The notes beneath the pieces are model-generated. The model ran no database searches and was not told the origin of the DNA. It was given only the letters and a program-made list of their open reading frames with translations. A DNA stretch of 47,812 nucleotides from Psychrobacter sp. BI730 (GTDB lineage Bacteria > Pseudomonadota > Gammaproteobacteria > Pseudomonadales > Moraxellaceae), in assembly GCF_013414195.1 (NCBI RefSeq), contig NZ_JAATTV010000020.1:1-47812 (forward strand), written 5' to 3'. Numbering within the stretch: the stretch's first letter is position 1; each line of letters begins with the position of its first letter. The translations under genes and the position numbers were made by a program. Below are positions 16,015 to 25,196 of this stretch, in pieces.

Positions 16015-16287
16015 ATGTCACAATTTAAATTACTGTCTAAATCAATCGCAATGACGGCCATCGCTCTTGTCGTATCGACCTCAGCTATGGCGCATGACCC
16101 TAAAATGCATGCTGAAAAAGATCAAATGAACTGTGAAAAAATGCAAAAGCATATGGATATGATGGGAAAAATGGATCATAGCAAGATGGACATGAGCGAT
16201 CCTGCCATGAAAGCGATGATGGCTAACATGGGTAAAATGAAGCAAATGTACCAAAAACACTGCGTTACTAACGACAGTAAATCTTAA
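16015..16287 (+). CDS. Small Met/His-rich periplasmic copper-binding protein
   Basis: 90 residues. Residues 1-26 are a Sec signal peptide ending SAMA. The mature 64 residues contain about 16 Met and several His, in patterns such as KHMDMMGKMDHSKMDMSD, plus two Cys. Met- and His-rich clusters bind Cu+ and Cu2+ in the oxidising periplasm. A good RBS (AATAGGAATT) precedes the ATG. It sits in the same orientation as its neighbours in the cop cluster. Its probable job is to buffer or hand over periplasmic copper. The composition is direct observation; the role is inferred. Confidence 0.8.
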   Translation: MSQFKLLSKSIAMTAIALVVSTSAMAHDPKMHAEKDQMNCEKMQKHMDMMGKMDHSKMDMSDPAMKAMMANMGKMKQMYQKHCVTNDSKS

Positions 16288-16348
16288 AAATTTTAGCTCT
16301 GTTAAATAGCAGTCAACACTTAACGGAAATAAATTTTTAGGAAAACAT

Positions 16349-16972
16349 ATGAAATTTTTATTGGGTGCGCTCTTTACCGTATTTGTGGCAATCGTTAGCG
16401 TGTTTGCGGTTGTTACTAGTGGCGTTGTCAATGTGGGAGCTGACCAAGAGCATAGCCCAATGATGTTTAGCTTTTTAGAAACTGCTCGCAATCGTTCCAT
16501 AGAAAATGCCAGTAAAGATATTGTGGTACCAGATTTAGAGAAGGTTGAGCTAATCAGTTCTGGTGGCGCGGACTATAAGGATATGTGTGCAGGCTGTCAC
16601 TTGTCTCCGGGAGTGGCACAAACTGACTTTAGTGAGAGCTTATATCCAAAGCCGCCCAACTTTACCAAGGCTGATATTGTCAAACGTTATCAAACAGAAG
16701 ACGGTGCAAAGCAAAGCTTTTGGGCAATCAAGCACGGTATTATGGCATCTGGAATGCCTGCGTGGGGCGCGTCCCATGATGACGGTAGAATGTGGGCAAT
16801 GGTAGCCTTCATTAGATCGTTACCTGAATTAGATGAAAGCCAATACACGATGCTAACCACTAGGATAGATGGCGATATGATGGACATGTCATTTGACGGT
16901 GATATGAATATGTCAGATGGTGGTGATATGGGTATGAATATGTCGGATGATGGATCTGGAATGCAGCATTAA
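16349..16972 (+). CDS. Membrane-anchored cytochrome c with a Met-rich C-terminal tail
   Basis: 207 residues. An N-terminal hydrophobic segment (about 3-25) acts as signal or anchor. One haem site, CAGCH (residues 80-84), sits in a class I-like cytochrome c fold, with the probable axial Met in GIMASGMPAWG (about residue 136). After the domain (from about 172) comes a low-complexity tail: GDMMDMSFDGDMNMSDGG and similar, with about 11 Met. The tail looks like the Met-rich repeats of CopB and the 16015 protein, so it probably binds copper near the haem. It needs the Ccm system for haem attachment, and ccmFGHI lie on the same plasmid. Possible roles are electron acceptor or donor for copper oxidation, or a copper sensor. 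Confidence 0.88.
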   Translation: MKFLLGALFTVFVAIVSVFAVVTSGVVNVGADQEHSPMMFSFLETARNRSIENASKDIVVPDLEKVELISSGGADYKDMCAGCHLSPGVAQTDFSESLYPKPPNFTKADIVKRYQTEDGAKQSFWAIKHGIMASGMPAWGASHDDGRMWAMVAFIRSLPELDESQYTMLTTRIDGDMMDMSFDGDMNMSDGGDMGMNMSDDGSGMQH

Positions 16973-17137
16973 TACTTTCTAGATATGAAAGCCTCCTAAC
17001 TCACGGTTGTCGCTATTAATAATGCAGTACTGAACAGTGCTGCATTTAATGTTTTTAGTTAAGTACATAAGAATTCAAATATAGGGTGTAAGTTTTTAGA
17101 ATATCGAGCATAACAATAGACGTTTAGGAGTAATTTA

Positions 17138-17776
17138 ATGAGACATTACACACATGTGCTTTCTAATGGACATAGCTGGTTATCCGGTCGTGTCCTTTTA
17201 TTGGTGGTGACATCGTCACTCTCGTTAACGCTAGCCGCTTGCAGCCAATCTAATACCAGTGGCTCTGATTCTCAACCAGTAAAGGTTGAACAGTCTGCTA
17301 CCCAGAATGCACAAGTACAAAATGAAAGTTCTGCTCCTACAAATGCTCCCGTTAACAGCTCGTCATCATTACTCAAAAACGTCTCAGCCACGGTTTATAA
17401 AGATGCCAACTGCGGCTGCTGTAAAGAATGGGTAGGCTATGCAAAAAACAATGGATTAAGTGCAACCACGCACGATGTGGAAGATCTATCCTTATTTAAG
17501 GAGCGTTATGGCGTACCACAGCAAATGCGCTCTTGTCATACCACCGTTACCACCGACGGTTTTGTCTTTGAAGGGCATGTCCCTGCTAAACACATGGCTG
17601 AATTCTTAGCAAATCCTCCTGCACAAGCTATTGGACTTGCCGTACCGAGTATGCCGGTTGGTAGCCCCGGTATGGAGTATGAAGGTAAATTCATGCCTTA
17701 TAAGGTAATGCAGCTTAATAAAGACGGCACCACAGAAGTCTATGCTGCTATTGAGTCTCCTCAGCAGCAGCTGTAG
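17138..17776 (+). CDS. DUF411-family metal-binding lipoprotein, copy 1
   Basis: 212 residues. A signal sequence ends in the lipobox LAAC with lipid Cys35. A Ser/Gln/Asn-rich linker (36-85) leads to the DUF411 domain: VYKDANCGCCKEWV (CXCC motif), then MRSCHTTVTTDGFVFEGHVP and GLAVPSMPVGSPGME. DUF411 proteins occur next to copper and other metal genes and are thought to bind metal through these Cys and His. Here the lipobox predicts anchoring in a membrane facing the periplasm. It lies just upstream of copA. A second copy is at 42489-43139. Maturation needs Lgt, LspA and Lnt, all encoded on this plasmid. Confidence 0.88.
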   Translation: MRHYTHVLSNGHSWLSGRVLLLVVTSSLSLTLAACSQSNTSGSDSQPVKVEQSATQNAQVQNESSAPTNAPVNSSSSLLKNVSATVYKDANCGCCKEWVGYAKNNGLSATTHDVEDLSLFKERYGVPQQMRSCHTTVTTDGFVFEGHVPAKHMAEFLANPPAQAIGLAVPSMPVGSPGMEYEGKFMPYKVMQLNKDGTTEVYAAIESPQQQL

Positions 17777-17870
17777 TGTTGGCTTAGATGTGAATAGATT
17801 CTGTTAAATATCGAAAATATTATAACTATAAGCTTAACCACCATCTCTCAAATTAAATCAGGTTATCATT

Positions 17871-19577
17871 ATGAATAAAAAGAACATACTGAACCGCCGA
17901 CGTTTTTTAACCGGATCCTCTGCTGTCCTTGGTGCCTCCTTGATGCCGACTATTGCTAGTAGCGCATTGGGACAATCGAGTCGCTCAGGCAGTCAGGGCG
18001 CTACTATTAATAGTGATCAAAACGTTCATAAAGTACCTGTATTGACAGGGAAAGAGTTTGATTTATACGTCAGTAAACAGTCCGCTATTGTGAACGGCAA
18101 AAAGAGCATGGCGACGCTCATCAATGATTCACTACCAGCACCGACGCTAAAAATGCGTGAAGGCGATACGGTGGTGATACGTGTTCATAATCAGATGGAT
18201 GAATCAACCTCTATCCATTGGCATGGACTACTAGTACCGTTTGAGATGGATGGGGTGCCGGGCATTAGCTTTGATGGCATTCCTGCGAACAGCACCTTTA
18301 CTTATAAATTCAAATTAAAACAATCAGGCACTTATTGGTATCACTCACACAGTGGGTTCCAAGAACAAACCGGTATGCTGGGTGCCATTGTGATTGAACC
18401 TAAAGGGCGTGAGCGTCATCCTATCGACGAAGACCATGTGATCGTGCTTAGTGATTGGACCAGCCGCAACCCGCATAATCTCTTGAAGCTGCTCAAACAG
18501 CGCGCCGACTTTGACAACTACCATCTACCAGACTTCAAAAAACTGCTTGCTGATATTGCCGAAACGGATATGAAAACCGCGTTTGATAAGCGCAAAATGT
18601 GGAATCAGATGCGCATGATGCCCACTGATTTTACGGACTTGTCGGGTGAAAACACATTTACCTACCTTATCAATGGCAAAACGACCGCAGCTAATTGGGC
18701 GCAAATCGTCAAAGCAGGACAGCGCGTTAAATTACGCTTTATCAATGCCTCAGCGCAAACCATCTTTGATGTACGCATACCCGGTCTTAAAATGACAGTC
18801 GTCTCAACGGATGGTAATGATGTCGCACCAGTCGCTATTGATGATTTTCGTATTGGCGTGGCTGAGACCTATGATGTCATTGTCACCCCGACCAAAGATG
18901 CGCATACCATATTTGCCCAAAACATAGACCGTTCGGGCTATGTCGCAGCAACGCTTGCCACCAAAGAAGGTGCTCGTGCGGCAACGCCTGCTATGGACAA
19001 AATTGAATGGCTCACCATGGCAGATATGATGGGTGCTATGGGTGCTAATGGTTATAAAGCTAAGCACGCTAAAACAGAATATGACTTTAAGTCTGATATG
19101 CGTGTGGACAGTCCACGTATGAACCTTGACGATCCAGGTATCAACCTGCGCAATATTAATAGAGAGGTATTGAATTATAGTCAGCTACGCTCTGTCGATG
19201 AGGCAATATTTGCGGAGCAGCGCAAGCCTACCCGAGAGATCGAGCTACATTTAACCGGTAACATGGAGCGCTATATTTGGGCGTTTGATGGGGTTAAGTT
19301 CAGTGAGGCCACGCCGGTCAATATCAAGCCGGGTGAGCGCGTGCGTATTACCTTAGTCAATGACACGATGATGAATCATCCGATGCATTTACATGGGATG
19401 TGGAGCGATTTGCGCATGCCTAACGGTGAGTTTCAGGTGCGCAAGCATACTATGATGGTGCAACCAGCTCAAAAAATTAGCTTTGATGTCACAGGAGAAG
19501 CTGGTCGATGGGCATGGCATTGTCATCTGCTCTATCATATGGAAGCCGGTATGTTCAGAGAAGTGGCGGTCGTTTAA
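17871..19577 (+). CDS. copA: Multicopper oxidase CopA, Tat-exported
   Basis: 568 residues, the normal length for the PcoA/CopA family. It begins with a twin-arginine signal (NRRRFLTGSSAVLGASL). Copper ligand motifs in order: SIHWHGLLVP and YWYHSHSGFQEQ in the first cupredoxin domain, and MNHPMHLHGMW plus WAWHCHLLYHMEAGM in the last, supplying the trinuclear and type 1 sites. It oxidises Cu+ to less toxic Cu2+ in the periplasm. A Met-containing stretch (MADMMGAMGANG) lies near residue 385, shorter than the long Met-rich insert of some relatives. Folded, copper-loaded export needs TatABC, encoded at 24470-26062. It is followed closely by copB. Confidence 0.96.
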   Translation: MNKKNILNRRRFLTGSSAVLGASLMPTIASSALGQSSRSGSQGATINSDQNVHKVPVLTGKEFDLYVSKQSAIVNGKKSMATLINDSLPAPTLKMREGDTVVIRVHNQMDESTSIHWHGLLVPFEMDGVPGISFDGIPANSTFTYKFKLKQSGTYWYHSHSGFQEQTGMLGAIVIEPKGRERHPIDEDHVIVLSDWTSRNPHNLLKLLKQRADFDNYHLPDFKKLLADIAETDMKTAFDKRKMWNQMRMMPTDFTDLSGENTFTYLINGKTTAANWAQIVKAGQRVKLRFINASAQTIFDVRIPGLKMTVVSTDGNDVAPVAIDDFRIGVAETYDVIVTPTKDAHTIFAQNIDRSGYVAATLATKEGARAATPAMDKIEWLTMADMMGAMGANGYKAKHAKTEYDFKSDMRVDSPRMNLDDPGINLRNINREVLNYSQLRSVDEAIFAEQRKPTREIELHLTGNMERYIWAFDGVKFSEATPVNIKPGERVRITLVNDTMMNHPMHLHGMWSDLRMPNGEFQVRKHTMMVQPAQKISFDVTGEAGRWAWHCHLLYHMEAGMFREVAVV

Positions 19578-19608
19578 GCAAATCTTTGGTTGATAGGTGA
19601 GAGATGAG

Positions 19609-20673
19609 ATGAAAATACATAAAGTGGGTTTACGGTTCGCTGGGGTATCATCATTGGTATTACTAGCATCATCATTTGCTAATGCTGCTGACCCTGCCAC
19701 TGCTAAAAAAGACATGACTATGTCAGATATGGACCATAGTAGTATGGACATGTCGGATATGGATCACAGCAAAATGGATATGTCTGGTATGGACATGTCG
19801 GATATGGATCACAGCAAAATGGATATGTCTGGTATGGGCATGTCGGATATGGATCATAGCAAAATGGATATGTCTGGTATGGGCATGTCGGATATGGATC
19901 ACAGTGGCATGGATATGTCAGGCATGGACCATGGCAGTATGGATATGTCAGGTATGCAAGGTGGTAAAGCTCCAGCTGATGCTCGCAGTCCTGACTATTC
20001 AAACGGTGTTCCCTATGGACGCTATGGTCAGCCTATGATGATGGGTGATATGCCATTATGGGGCGTTTCTGTAGACGATTTAGGCTATCAGTTTGATGAC
20101 GATCAGATTAATTATGAGGTTAGTGCTTGGTATGGCCTAGATGAGCGCCGTCTATCTTTACGTAGTGAAGGTAGTGTTCAGACCAAAGATGAGAAAGACA
20201 TTGATAGTCTGACCTCATTGTCTTACTGGAAGCCGCTAAGTATTTTTTGGAATGGCGAAGCAGGGGTCGCCTATGATACCAAGAATGATAAGCCTGCCAT
20301 TATGGCCGGTATTGTCGGCACAATGCCTTACTTTATTGAAACAGATGCTAGAGCATATCTCTACACCGATGGTCAAGTTAGGCTTGATCTTGGTGCAGAA
20401 TATGAATGGCGTTTGAGTCAGCACTGGGTTGTGATACCGGAAGTTGGTCTGTCAGCTTTTAGTAAAGACGATATTGACAATCATATCACCAAGGGATTCA
20501 ATGAATTAGAGACTGAAGTTAGACTGACTTATGAAACCTTAGGTCGTCAACTGGCACCTTACGTCGGTGTGAGCTATGAGACGGCTCTTGGCAGTGCGCG
20601 TGACCAGCGGCGTCAAGAAAATGAATCGGTTGATAGCAGTAGTTTGACTGCCGGTGTTAAATTCTGGTTCTAA
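19609..20673 (+). CDS. copB: Outer-membrane copper resistance protein CopB
   Basis: 354 residues from ATG 19609 (GAGATGAG upstream); the GTG at 19597 is less likely. A Sec signal (to about residue 26, SFANA) is followed by a Met/His repeat region (about 33-115) built of MDMSDMDHSKMDMSG-like units, then a C-terminal beta-barrel half with alternating strands ending in VKFWF, the terminal aromatic of an outer-membrane protein. CopB sequesters copper at the outer membrane. The repeat region is encoded by 45-bp DNA repeats, which makes its length prone to change. It follows copA by 31 bases, so the two are co-transcribed. Confidence 0.93.
   Translation: MKIHKVGLRFAGVSSLVLLASSFANAADPATAKKDMTMSDMDHSSMDMSDMDHSKMDMSGMDMSDMDHSKMDMSGMGMSDMDHSKMDMSGMGMSDMDHSGMDMSGMDHGSMDMSGMQGGKAPADARSPDYSNGVPYGRYGQPMMMGDMPLWGVSVDDLGYQFDDDQINYEVSAWYGLDERRLSLRSEGSVQTKDEKDIDSLTSLSYWKPLSIFWNGEAGVAYDTKNDKPAIMAGIVGTMPYFIETDARAYLYTDGQVRLDLGAEYEWRLSQHWVVIPEVGLSAFSKDDIDNHITKGFNELETEVRLTYETLGRQLAPYVGVSYETALGSARDQRRQENESVDSSSLTAGVKFWF
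19750..19929 (+). repeat. Four 45-bp tandem repeats inside copB
   Basis: Units starting ATGTCGGATATGGATCA begin at 19750, 19795, 19840 and 19885; the first three are nearly identical and the fourth diverges in its second half. Each unit encodes a 15-residue Met/His/Asp module. Copy number changes by slippage or recombination would keep the frame and tune copper-binding capacity. Confidence 0.85.
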
Positions 20674-20700
20674 CATTGTCAAAATTATAGGAGATATATT

Positions 20701-21195
20701 ATGAATACTTCTGATCAAAACAGCATGAATCATCAAAGCCATCAACAGGGCATGAATCCTTATGTGAAGTTCACTTTGATGATTCTGACGTCTACGATTG
20801 TAATGTTTATCATGATGTATTTTAATACCTATCAATTGGATCATGTTTATTTTAGTGAGACCCGAGCTTATATGGCGCTCTACATGGGTGCCGGTATGGC
20901 CGTCATTATGCTGGCCTTTATGGGTAATATGTATAAGAAGACCAAGGTAAATCTACTGGTTTATGGAATAAGTGTAGTAATGTTTGCTGTAGGTATTTGG
21001 GGTGTGCGTTCCCAAGCAACGGTTGATCAAGTCGATTGGATGCAAGCCATGATACCTCATCACTCGATTGCCATTTTGACGAGCTCAAGAGCAGATATTG
21101 AAGACCCTAGAGTACAACAGCTCGCTGACGATATTATTAAAGCGCAAAAGCGTGAAATCGCTGAGATGCAAGCGCTTATTGAAGAGCTCGAATAG
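20701..21195 (+). CDS. DUF305-family membrane protein
   Basis: 164 residues. A short Met/His-rich N-terminus (SMNHQSHQQGMN) precedes three hydrophobic segments (about 24-42, 58-76 and 83-100), then a soluble DUF305 segment with the family motif WMQAMIPHHSIAILTS and the helix QLADDIIKAQKREIAEMQAL. DUF305 proteins are common in copper and silver islands; the paired His and Met residues suggest metal binding in the periplasm. AGGAGATAT gives a good RBS. It belongs to the cop transcription unit by orientation and by a gap of only 27 bases after copB. The biochemical role is not known. Confidence 0.85.
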   Translation: MNTSDQNSMNHQSHQQGMNPYVKFTLMILTSTIVMFIMMYFNTYQLDHVYFSETRAYMALYMGAGMAVIMLAFMGNMYKKTKVNLLVYGISVVMFAVGIWGVRSQATVDQVDWMQAMIPHHSIAILTSSRADIEDPRVQQLADDIIKAQKREIAEMQALIEELE

Positions 21196-21512
21196 ACGGC
21201 TATATATAGAGGTATGGCAAGCTAAGAAATTGATTATGAAAAAATGGTGATACCTGGTATCAGCGCTATAGTCTTCGCTGGTACCTTTACCTTAAAAGGA
21301 CAGATTGCACAGATAATTAATGTGATTTTTTACCTACCCCTTCAACTGCAGTAACTGCTCTTTGTTTTACTGTTCTTATTTCAAAACCTCTTATTCCTAT
21401 ATCGAAATGTTCAATATCTGTCGATTGCTATTCTTGAGTGATAGTAAGCATCTAAAAGTATACGCTCGCCCACCACTGTCAATATGAGTGCTATGAGTCT
21501 TGGAGAAATACT
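21196..21512. other. Intergenic gap within the cop cluster
   Basis: About 317 bases with no gene. A small dyad (GATACC-T-GGTATC, about 21250-21262) is the only structure I see. No T run follows it, so it is not a clear terminator. A promoter for the following small ORF and ATPase may lie here, but no convincing -35/-10 pair stands out. Confidence 0.4.
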
Positions 21513-21632
21513 ATGATGGAAGGCATGGGTTGGGGTTGGATGGCTCTCTGCTTGTTGTTTGCGCTACTATTTTTCGCAGTACTAGTACTAACAATCATGG
21601 CACTGCTCAAGTATTTGCGTGATAAAAACTAA
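21513..21632 (+). CDS. Tiny single-pass membrane protein in the copper cluster
   Basis: 39 residues: a short Met/Gly/Trp start (MMEGMGWGW), one membrane segment (MALCLLFALLFFAVLVLTIMA) and a basic end (LLKYLRDKN). GGAG lies eight bases before the ATG. Such short Met/Trp-leading membrane peptides are often found between DUF305 genes and copper ATPases in metal islands. It probably assists or regulates the pump, as small membrane subunits do for other P-type ATPases, but this is inference. Confidence 0.65.
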   Translation: MMEGMGWGWMALCLLFALLFFAVLVLTIMALLKYLRDKN

Positions 21633-21770
21633 ATTCCAATTGAAAAGTATAGAAATTATTTTTTAGAGGTTTTTAGATTAATGATTAGATGAATAGCAAT
21701 CGAGGATTGATGATAGTGCTTTAAGAGTTGTACTTATTATAAATATTTATTGTCTTCAAGGAGTGGTTTT

Positions 21771-24389
21771 ATGAAACATATTGCCGATGAAAAATCTATC
21801 AAAGGTGGTCAGTACGATAAAGTACCAGAAAATTATAGTGGTACGGTTTATATCTGCCCGATGCATCCTGAGGTTAGAGATACTGAAAAGAGCGATTGTC
21901 CGATATGCGGCATGTTTCTTAAACCTGAAGACGAGGTTGCTGAATCCAACAACCATGAAGATAGTCATGCGCATTGTCATGGAGCGGATGCTAATAATAG
22001 TAATGAGGTAAATTCTGTCGAAGACGATAAGTACGACAAGATACCGGAAAATTATAGCGGTACGGTCTATATTTGTCCTATGCATCCAGAAGTAAGAGAT
22101 GTTGAAAAAAGTGACTGCCCAATATGTGGCATGTTTCTTAAACCTGAAGACGAAGTTGCTAAAGATGATAGTCACGCTAGCTGTCATGGAAAGGATACTG
22201 ATAGTAGCGGAGTAAAATCTGTTAAAGGCGGTAAATACGATAAAGTACCTGCTGATTACGATGGCACGGTATATACCTGTCCTATGCATCCTGAAGTGAG
22301 AGACGTTAGAAATAGCGGTTGTCCGATATGTGGTATGGCGCTTGAGCCCGAAACGCTTACTATCGGTGAAGAGGACACCTCAGAGCTTGACGACATGACT
22401 CGTCGTTTTTGGATATGTACCGTGTTGACTGTACCGCTATTAATATATGTGATGAGCGGTATGTTTGACTTAAACGTAGTTAATTTTAGTCAGTATGGTA
22501 TCTCCTCAAAGATCTTACAATGGGCTGAGTTAGTGCTCGCGACCCCTGTAGTGCTTTGGGGCGCCGCCCCGTTTTTCGTCCGTGGCTGGCAGTCTATAAA
22601 AAGCCGCAATCTAAATATGTTTACCTTGATTGCGATAGGCGTAGGCGCTGCTTATATTTTTAGTATTGTCGCGACCTTTTTTCCCGATATTTTCCCAGAC
22701 AGTTTCAGAGATGCCTCTGGTCAAGTCGGAGTCTACTATGAAGCGGCAGCGGTCATTGTGACCTTGGTGCTACTGGGTCAAGTATTAGAGCTCAAAGCTA
22801 GAAGTCAAACTTCAGGTGCGATTAGAGCTTTGCTTGAGCTCGCACCACCAACCGCAAGACGTGTCGATGAAAACGGTGAAGAAGTCGAAGTCTCGCTTGA
22901 TGAGGTCGTCACTGGCGATAAGCTACGGGTTAAACCAGGTGAGAAACTACCCGTAGATGGTACAGTGATCGATGGTAATAGTAATGTTGATGAATCAATG
23001 GTGACGGGTGAGCCAATCCCTGTATCAAAAGTAGCAGGAGATACAGTGACTGGTGGTACGGTAAATGGCACCGGAACGCTATTAGTCGAAGCGGTCAATG
23101 TTGGAGCAGATTCAGTATTATCTAAAATTGTACAAATGGTTGCTGAAGCCCAGCGTAGCCGCGCACCTATACAGAAATTGGTAGATAAGGTAGCTGGGTG
23201 GTTCGTACCGATCGTGCTTATTTGCTCCGTCATTACCTTTATTGTCTGGGCGATATTCGGCCCTGAGCCCGCTATGGCCTATGCCTTGGTTAACGCGATT
23301 GCGGTACTGATTATTGCTTGTCCTTGTGCCCTTGGTCTAGCGACGCCGATGTCCATTATGGTTGGTACCGGCAAAGGCGCGCAAAACGGCGTCCTCATCA
23401 AAAATGCTGAAGCGTTAGAGAGTATGGAAAAAGTCGATACCATTGTCGTCGACAAGACCGGAACACTGACCGCTGGTAAGCCCGAGCTTACCGCAATTGA
23501 TGCGCAGGTAGGTCAAGATGAAGACGAGTTCCTCGCATTGGTAGCCTCAGTAGAAAGCGCTAGCGAGCATCCTTTAGCAGAAGCTATCGTTAGAGCAGCT
23601 CAAGAAAGATCACTCATTATTCCTAAAGCTACTGACTTTAATTCGACTACTGGCGAAGGCGTACAAGCCGTGGTCGATGGTAAGAAAGTCGCTATTGGTA
23701 ACTCTAAGCTTATGGAAAGCCTAAATAGTTTTGATAATGAGCTGTCCACTAAAGCTGATGTCCGTAGAAAAGACGGTGAAACGGTAATGTTTGTGGCTAT
23801 AGACGGTAAAGCTGCTGGTATTATTTCAGTTGCTGACCCTATTAAACCAAGCACTAAAGAGGCTATTTCACTGCTTCATGACGCAGGTTTAAAAGTTGTG
23901 ATGCTAACCGGTGACAACGAAAAAACCGCGCAGGCAGTCGCCAATAAACTAGGTATTGATGAAGTTCATGCGGATGTCTCACCAGAGGATAAAAACCGTA
24001 TCGTCAAAGAAATGCAAGACAGCGGTAAATTGGTCGCTATGGCGGGTGATGGTATCAACGACGCACCAGCGCTAGCGCAAGCTAATGTTGGTATCGCTAT
24101 GGGAACCGGTACCGATGTGGCGATGGAGAGTGCGGGCATTACCCTGCTAAAAGGTGATTTAATGGGCATTGCCAAAGCTTATAAGCTTAGCCACGCCACC
24201 ATGCGCAATATCAGACAGAATCTGTTTTTTGCCTTTATCTACAATGCACTTGGTGTTCCTATTGCCGCAGGTGTGCTCTATCCCACATTTGGGCTTCTGC
24301 TCAGTCCGATGATAGCAGCGGCAGCGATGAGCTTGTCGTCATTCTCGGTGATTGCTAACGCGCTGCGATTGCGCCGTTTGAAACTATAA
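21771..24389 (+). CDS. copA/copF: Cu+-exporting P1B-type ATPase with three N-terminal Cys-rich modules
   Basis: 872 residues from ATG 21771 (AAGGAGTGG upstream). The pump moves Cu+ (or Ag+) from cytoplasm to periplasm. Instead of HMA domains it has three copies of a Cys-rich heavy-metal module at about residues 8-60, 80-130 and 143-195, each with [10 protein letters not shown] and CPICGM motifs, separated by His/Asp/Ser-rich linkers ([17 protein letters not shown]). The core has the CPC metal site ([12 protein letters not shown]), [11 protein letters not shown] with phospho-Asp, [12 protein letters not shown] (SEHP nucleotide motif) and [10 protein letters not shown]. The third module is more diverged from the first two. 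CopA-type relatives usually have one module, so three is unusual. The Cu+ call rests on the CPC site and the locus. Confidence 0.95.
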   Translation: MKHIADEKSIKGGQYDKVPENYSGTVYICPMHPEVRDTEKSDCPICGMFLKPEDEVAESNNHEDSHAHCHGADANNSNEVNSVEDDKYDKIPENYSGTVYICPMHPEVRDVEKSDCPICGMFLKPEDEVAKDDSHASCHGKDTDSSGVKSVKGGKYDKVPADYDGTVYTCPMHPEVRDVRNSGCPICGMALEPETLTIGEEDTSELDDMTRRFWICTVLTVPLLIYVMSGMFDLNVVNFSQYGISSKILQWAELVLATPVVLWGAAPFFVRGWQSIKSRNLNMFTLIAIGVGAAYIFSIVATFFPDIFPDSFRDASGQVGVYYEAAAVIVTLVLLGQVLELKARSQTSGAIRALLELAPPTARRVDENGEEVEVSLDEVVTGDKLRVKPGEKLPVDGTVIDGNSNVDESMVTGEPIPVSKVAGDTVTGGTVNGTGTLLVEAVNVGADSVLSKIVQMVAEAQRSRAPIQKLVDKVAGWFVPIVLICSVITFIVWAIFGPEPAMAYALVNAIAVLIIACPCALGLATPMSIMVGTGKGAQNGVLIKNAEALESMEKVDTIVVDKTGTLTAGKPELTAIDAQVGQDEDEFLALVASVESASEHPLAEAIVRAAQERSLIIPKATDFNSTTGEGVQAVVDGKKVAIGNSKLMESLNSFDNELSTKADVRRKDGETVMFVAIDGKAAGIISVADPIKPSTKEAISLLHDAGLKVVMLTGDNEKTAQAVANKLGIDEVHADVSPEDKNRIVKEMQDSGKLVAMAGDGINDAPALAQANVGIAMGTGTDVAMESAGITLLKGDLMGIAKAYKLSHATMRNIRQNLFFAFIYNALGVPIAAGVLYPTFGLLLSPMIAAAAMSLSSFSVIANALRLRRLKL

Positions 24390-24469
24390 TTCTGGTACGG
24401 TAAAAAGTGTTCTAAAGCACACTGACACATACTGGTCTAAACAAGATCACAAAATATAAGGATACCGTT

Positions 24470-24754
24470 ATGGGCAGCTTTTCTATTACACATTGGCTGA
24501 TTTTATTGGTCGTAGTGGTGGTCGTATTTGGTACTGCCAAGCTTAAAAATGCAGGTAAAGATTTAGGCGGTGCGGTGAAGGGTTTTAAAGAAGCGGTCAA
24601 AGATGAAGAACCCGAGAATGCTCGCAAAAATCATGTGCTTAGCCATGAAAATAGTACGCCAGCTGCAAGTAATGATTTAAATACGCGTGTAGGTAATCAG
24701 GCTGATGATATGGAAATCAGCCCTATTTCCACTGATGACCAGCCTAAAGTATGA
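24470..24754 (+). CDS. tatA: Twin-arginine translocase subunit TatA/E
   Basis: 94 residues: a short N-terminal membrane helix ([12 protein letters not shown]), the hinge [28 protein letters not shown], which is the TatA amphipathic helix, and an acidic, disordered tail. The usual FG at the hinge is present. TatA forms the pore-like assembly of the Tat system, which exports folded proteins. First of three tat genes, 80 bases behind the Cu ATPase and ahead of tatB. The plasmid's own Tat substrate is the multicopper oxidase at 17871. Confidence 0.93.
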   Translation: MGSFSITHWLILLVVVVVVFGTAKLKNAGKDLGGAVKGFKEAVKDEEPENARKNHVLSHENSTPAASNDLNTRVGNQADDMEISPISTDDQPKV

Positions 24755-24809
24755 AGCGCGCCGCTTATAAATAGCGGCACTAAGTAGTCTATTAATATAT
24801 GTGACTGTT

Positions 24810-25196
24810 ATGTTTGATATTGGGTTTTCCGAATTACTCTTGTTTGGCGTCATTGCTTTAATCGTATTGGGCCCAGAAAAACTGCCGCAAGCCGCACGTA
24901 CCGCTGGGCAATGGTATGCCAAACTGCGCCGTACAGTATCCACTCTACAATCTGAAATAGAAGCTGAGCTTGATCTAGCTGAAACACGTCAACAAATGCA
25001 AAATGAACTTGCGAAAATCCGTCAGACCGAGTCGGATATGAAGCGCGAATTAGCAGAAATGCGTGGCAGTATGCAAAAGTTTGAGCAGTCACAGAACCAA
25101 AGCCTAGACGCTTCACATCAGTCAATCACCCCTTATGATAAAGACCATCAACAGAATACTACCTCCTCGTTCATTAAACAGGAGGCGGATCAGTGA
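24810..25196 (+). CDS. tatB: Twin-arginine translocase subunit TatB
   Basis: 128 residues from ATG 24810, chosen because MFDIGFSELLLFGVIALIVLGPEKLP is the standard TatB N-terminus; the GTG at 24801 is less likely. The membrane helix, the conserved Glu at position 8 and the GPEKLPxAAR hinge are all present, followed by a long amphipathic and coiled helix and a Gln/Ser-rich tail. TatB joins TatC to form the receptor for twin-arginine signals. Its stop overlaps the tatC start. Confidence 0.95.
   Translation: MFDIGFSELLLFGVIALIVLGPEKLPQAARTAGQWYAKLRRTVSTLQSEIEAELDLAETRQQMQNELAKIRQTESDMKRELAEMRGSMQKFEQSQNQSLDASHQSITPYDKDHQQNTTSSFIKQEADQ

Noticed and set aside
19718..20002. Minus-strand Tyr/Pro/Cys-rich frame opposite copB
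   Set aside because: It is the mirror of the Met/His repeat region of copB and has no start signal.
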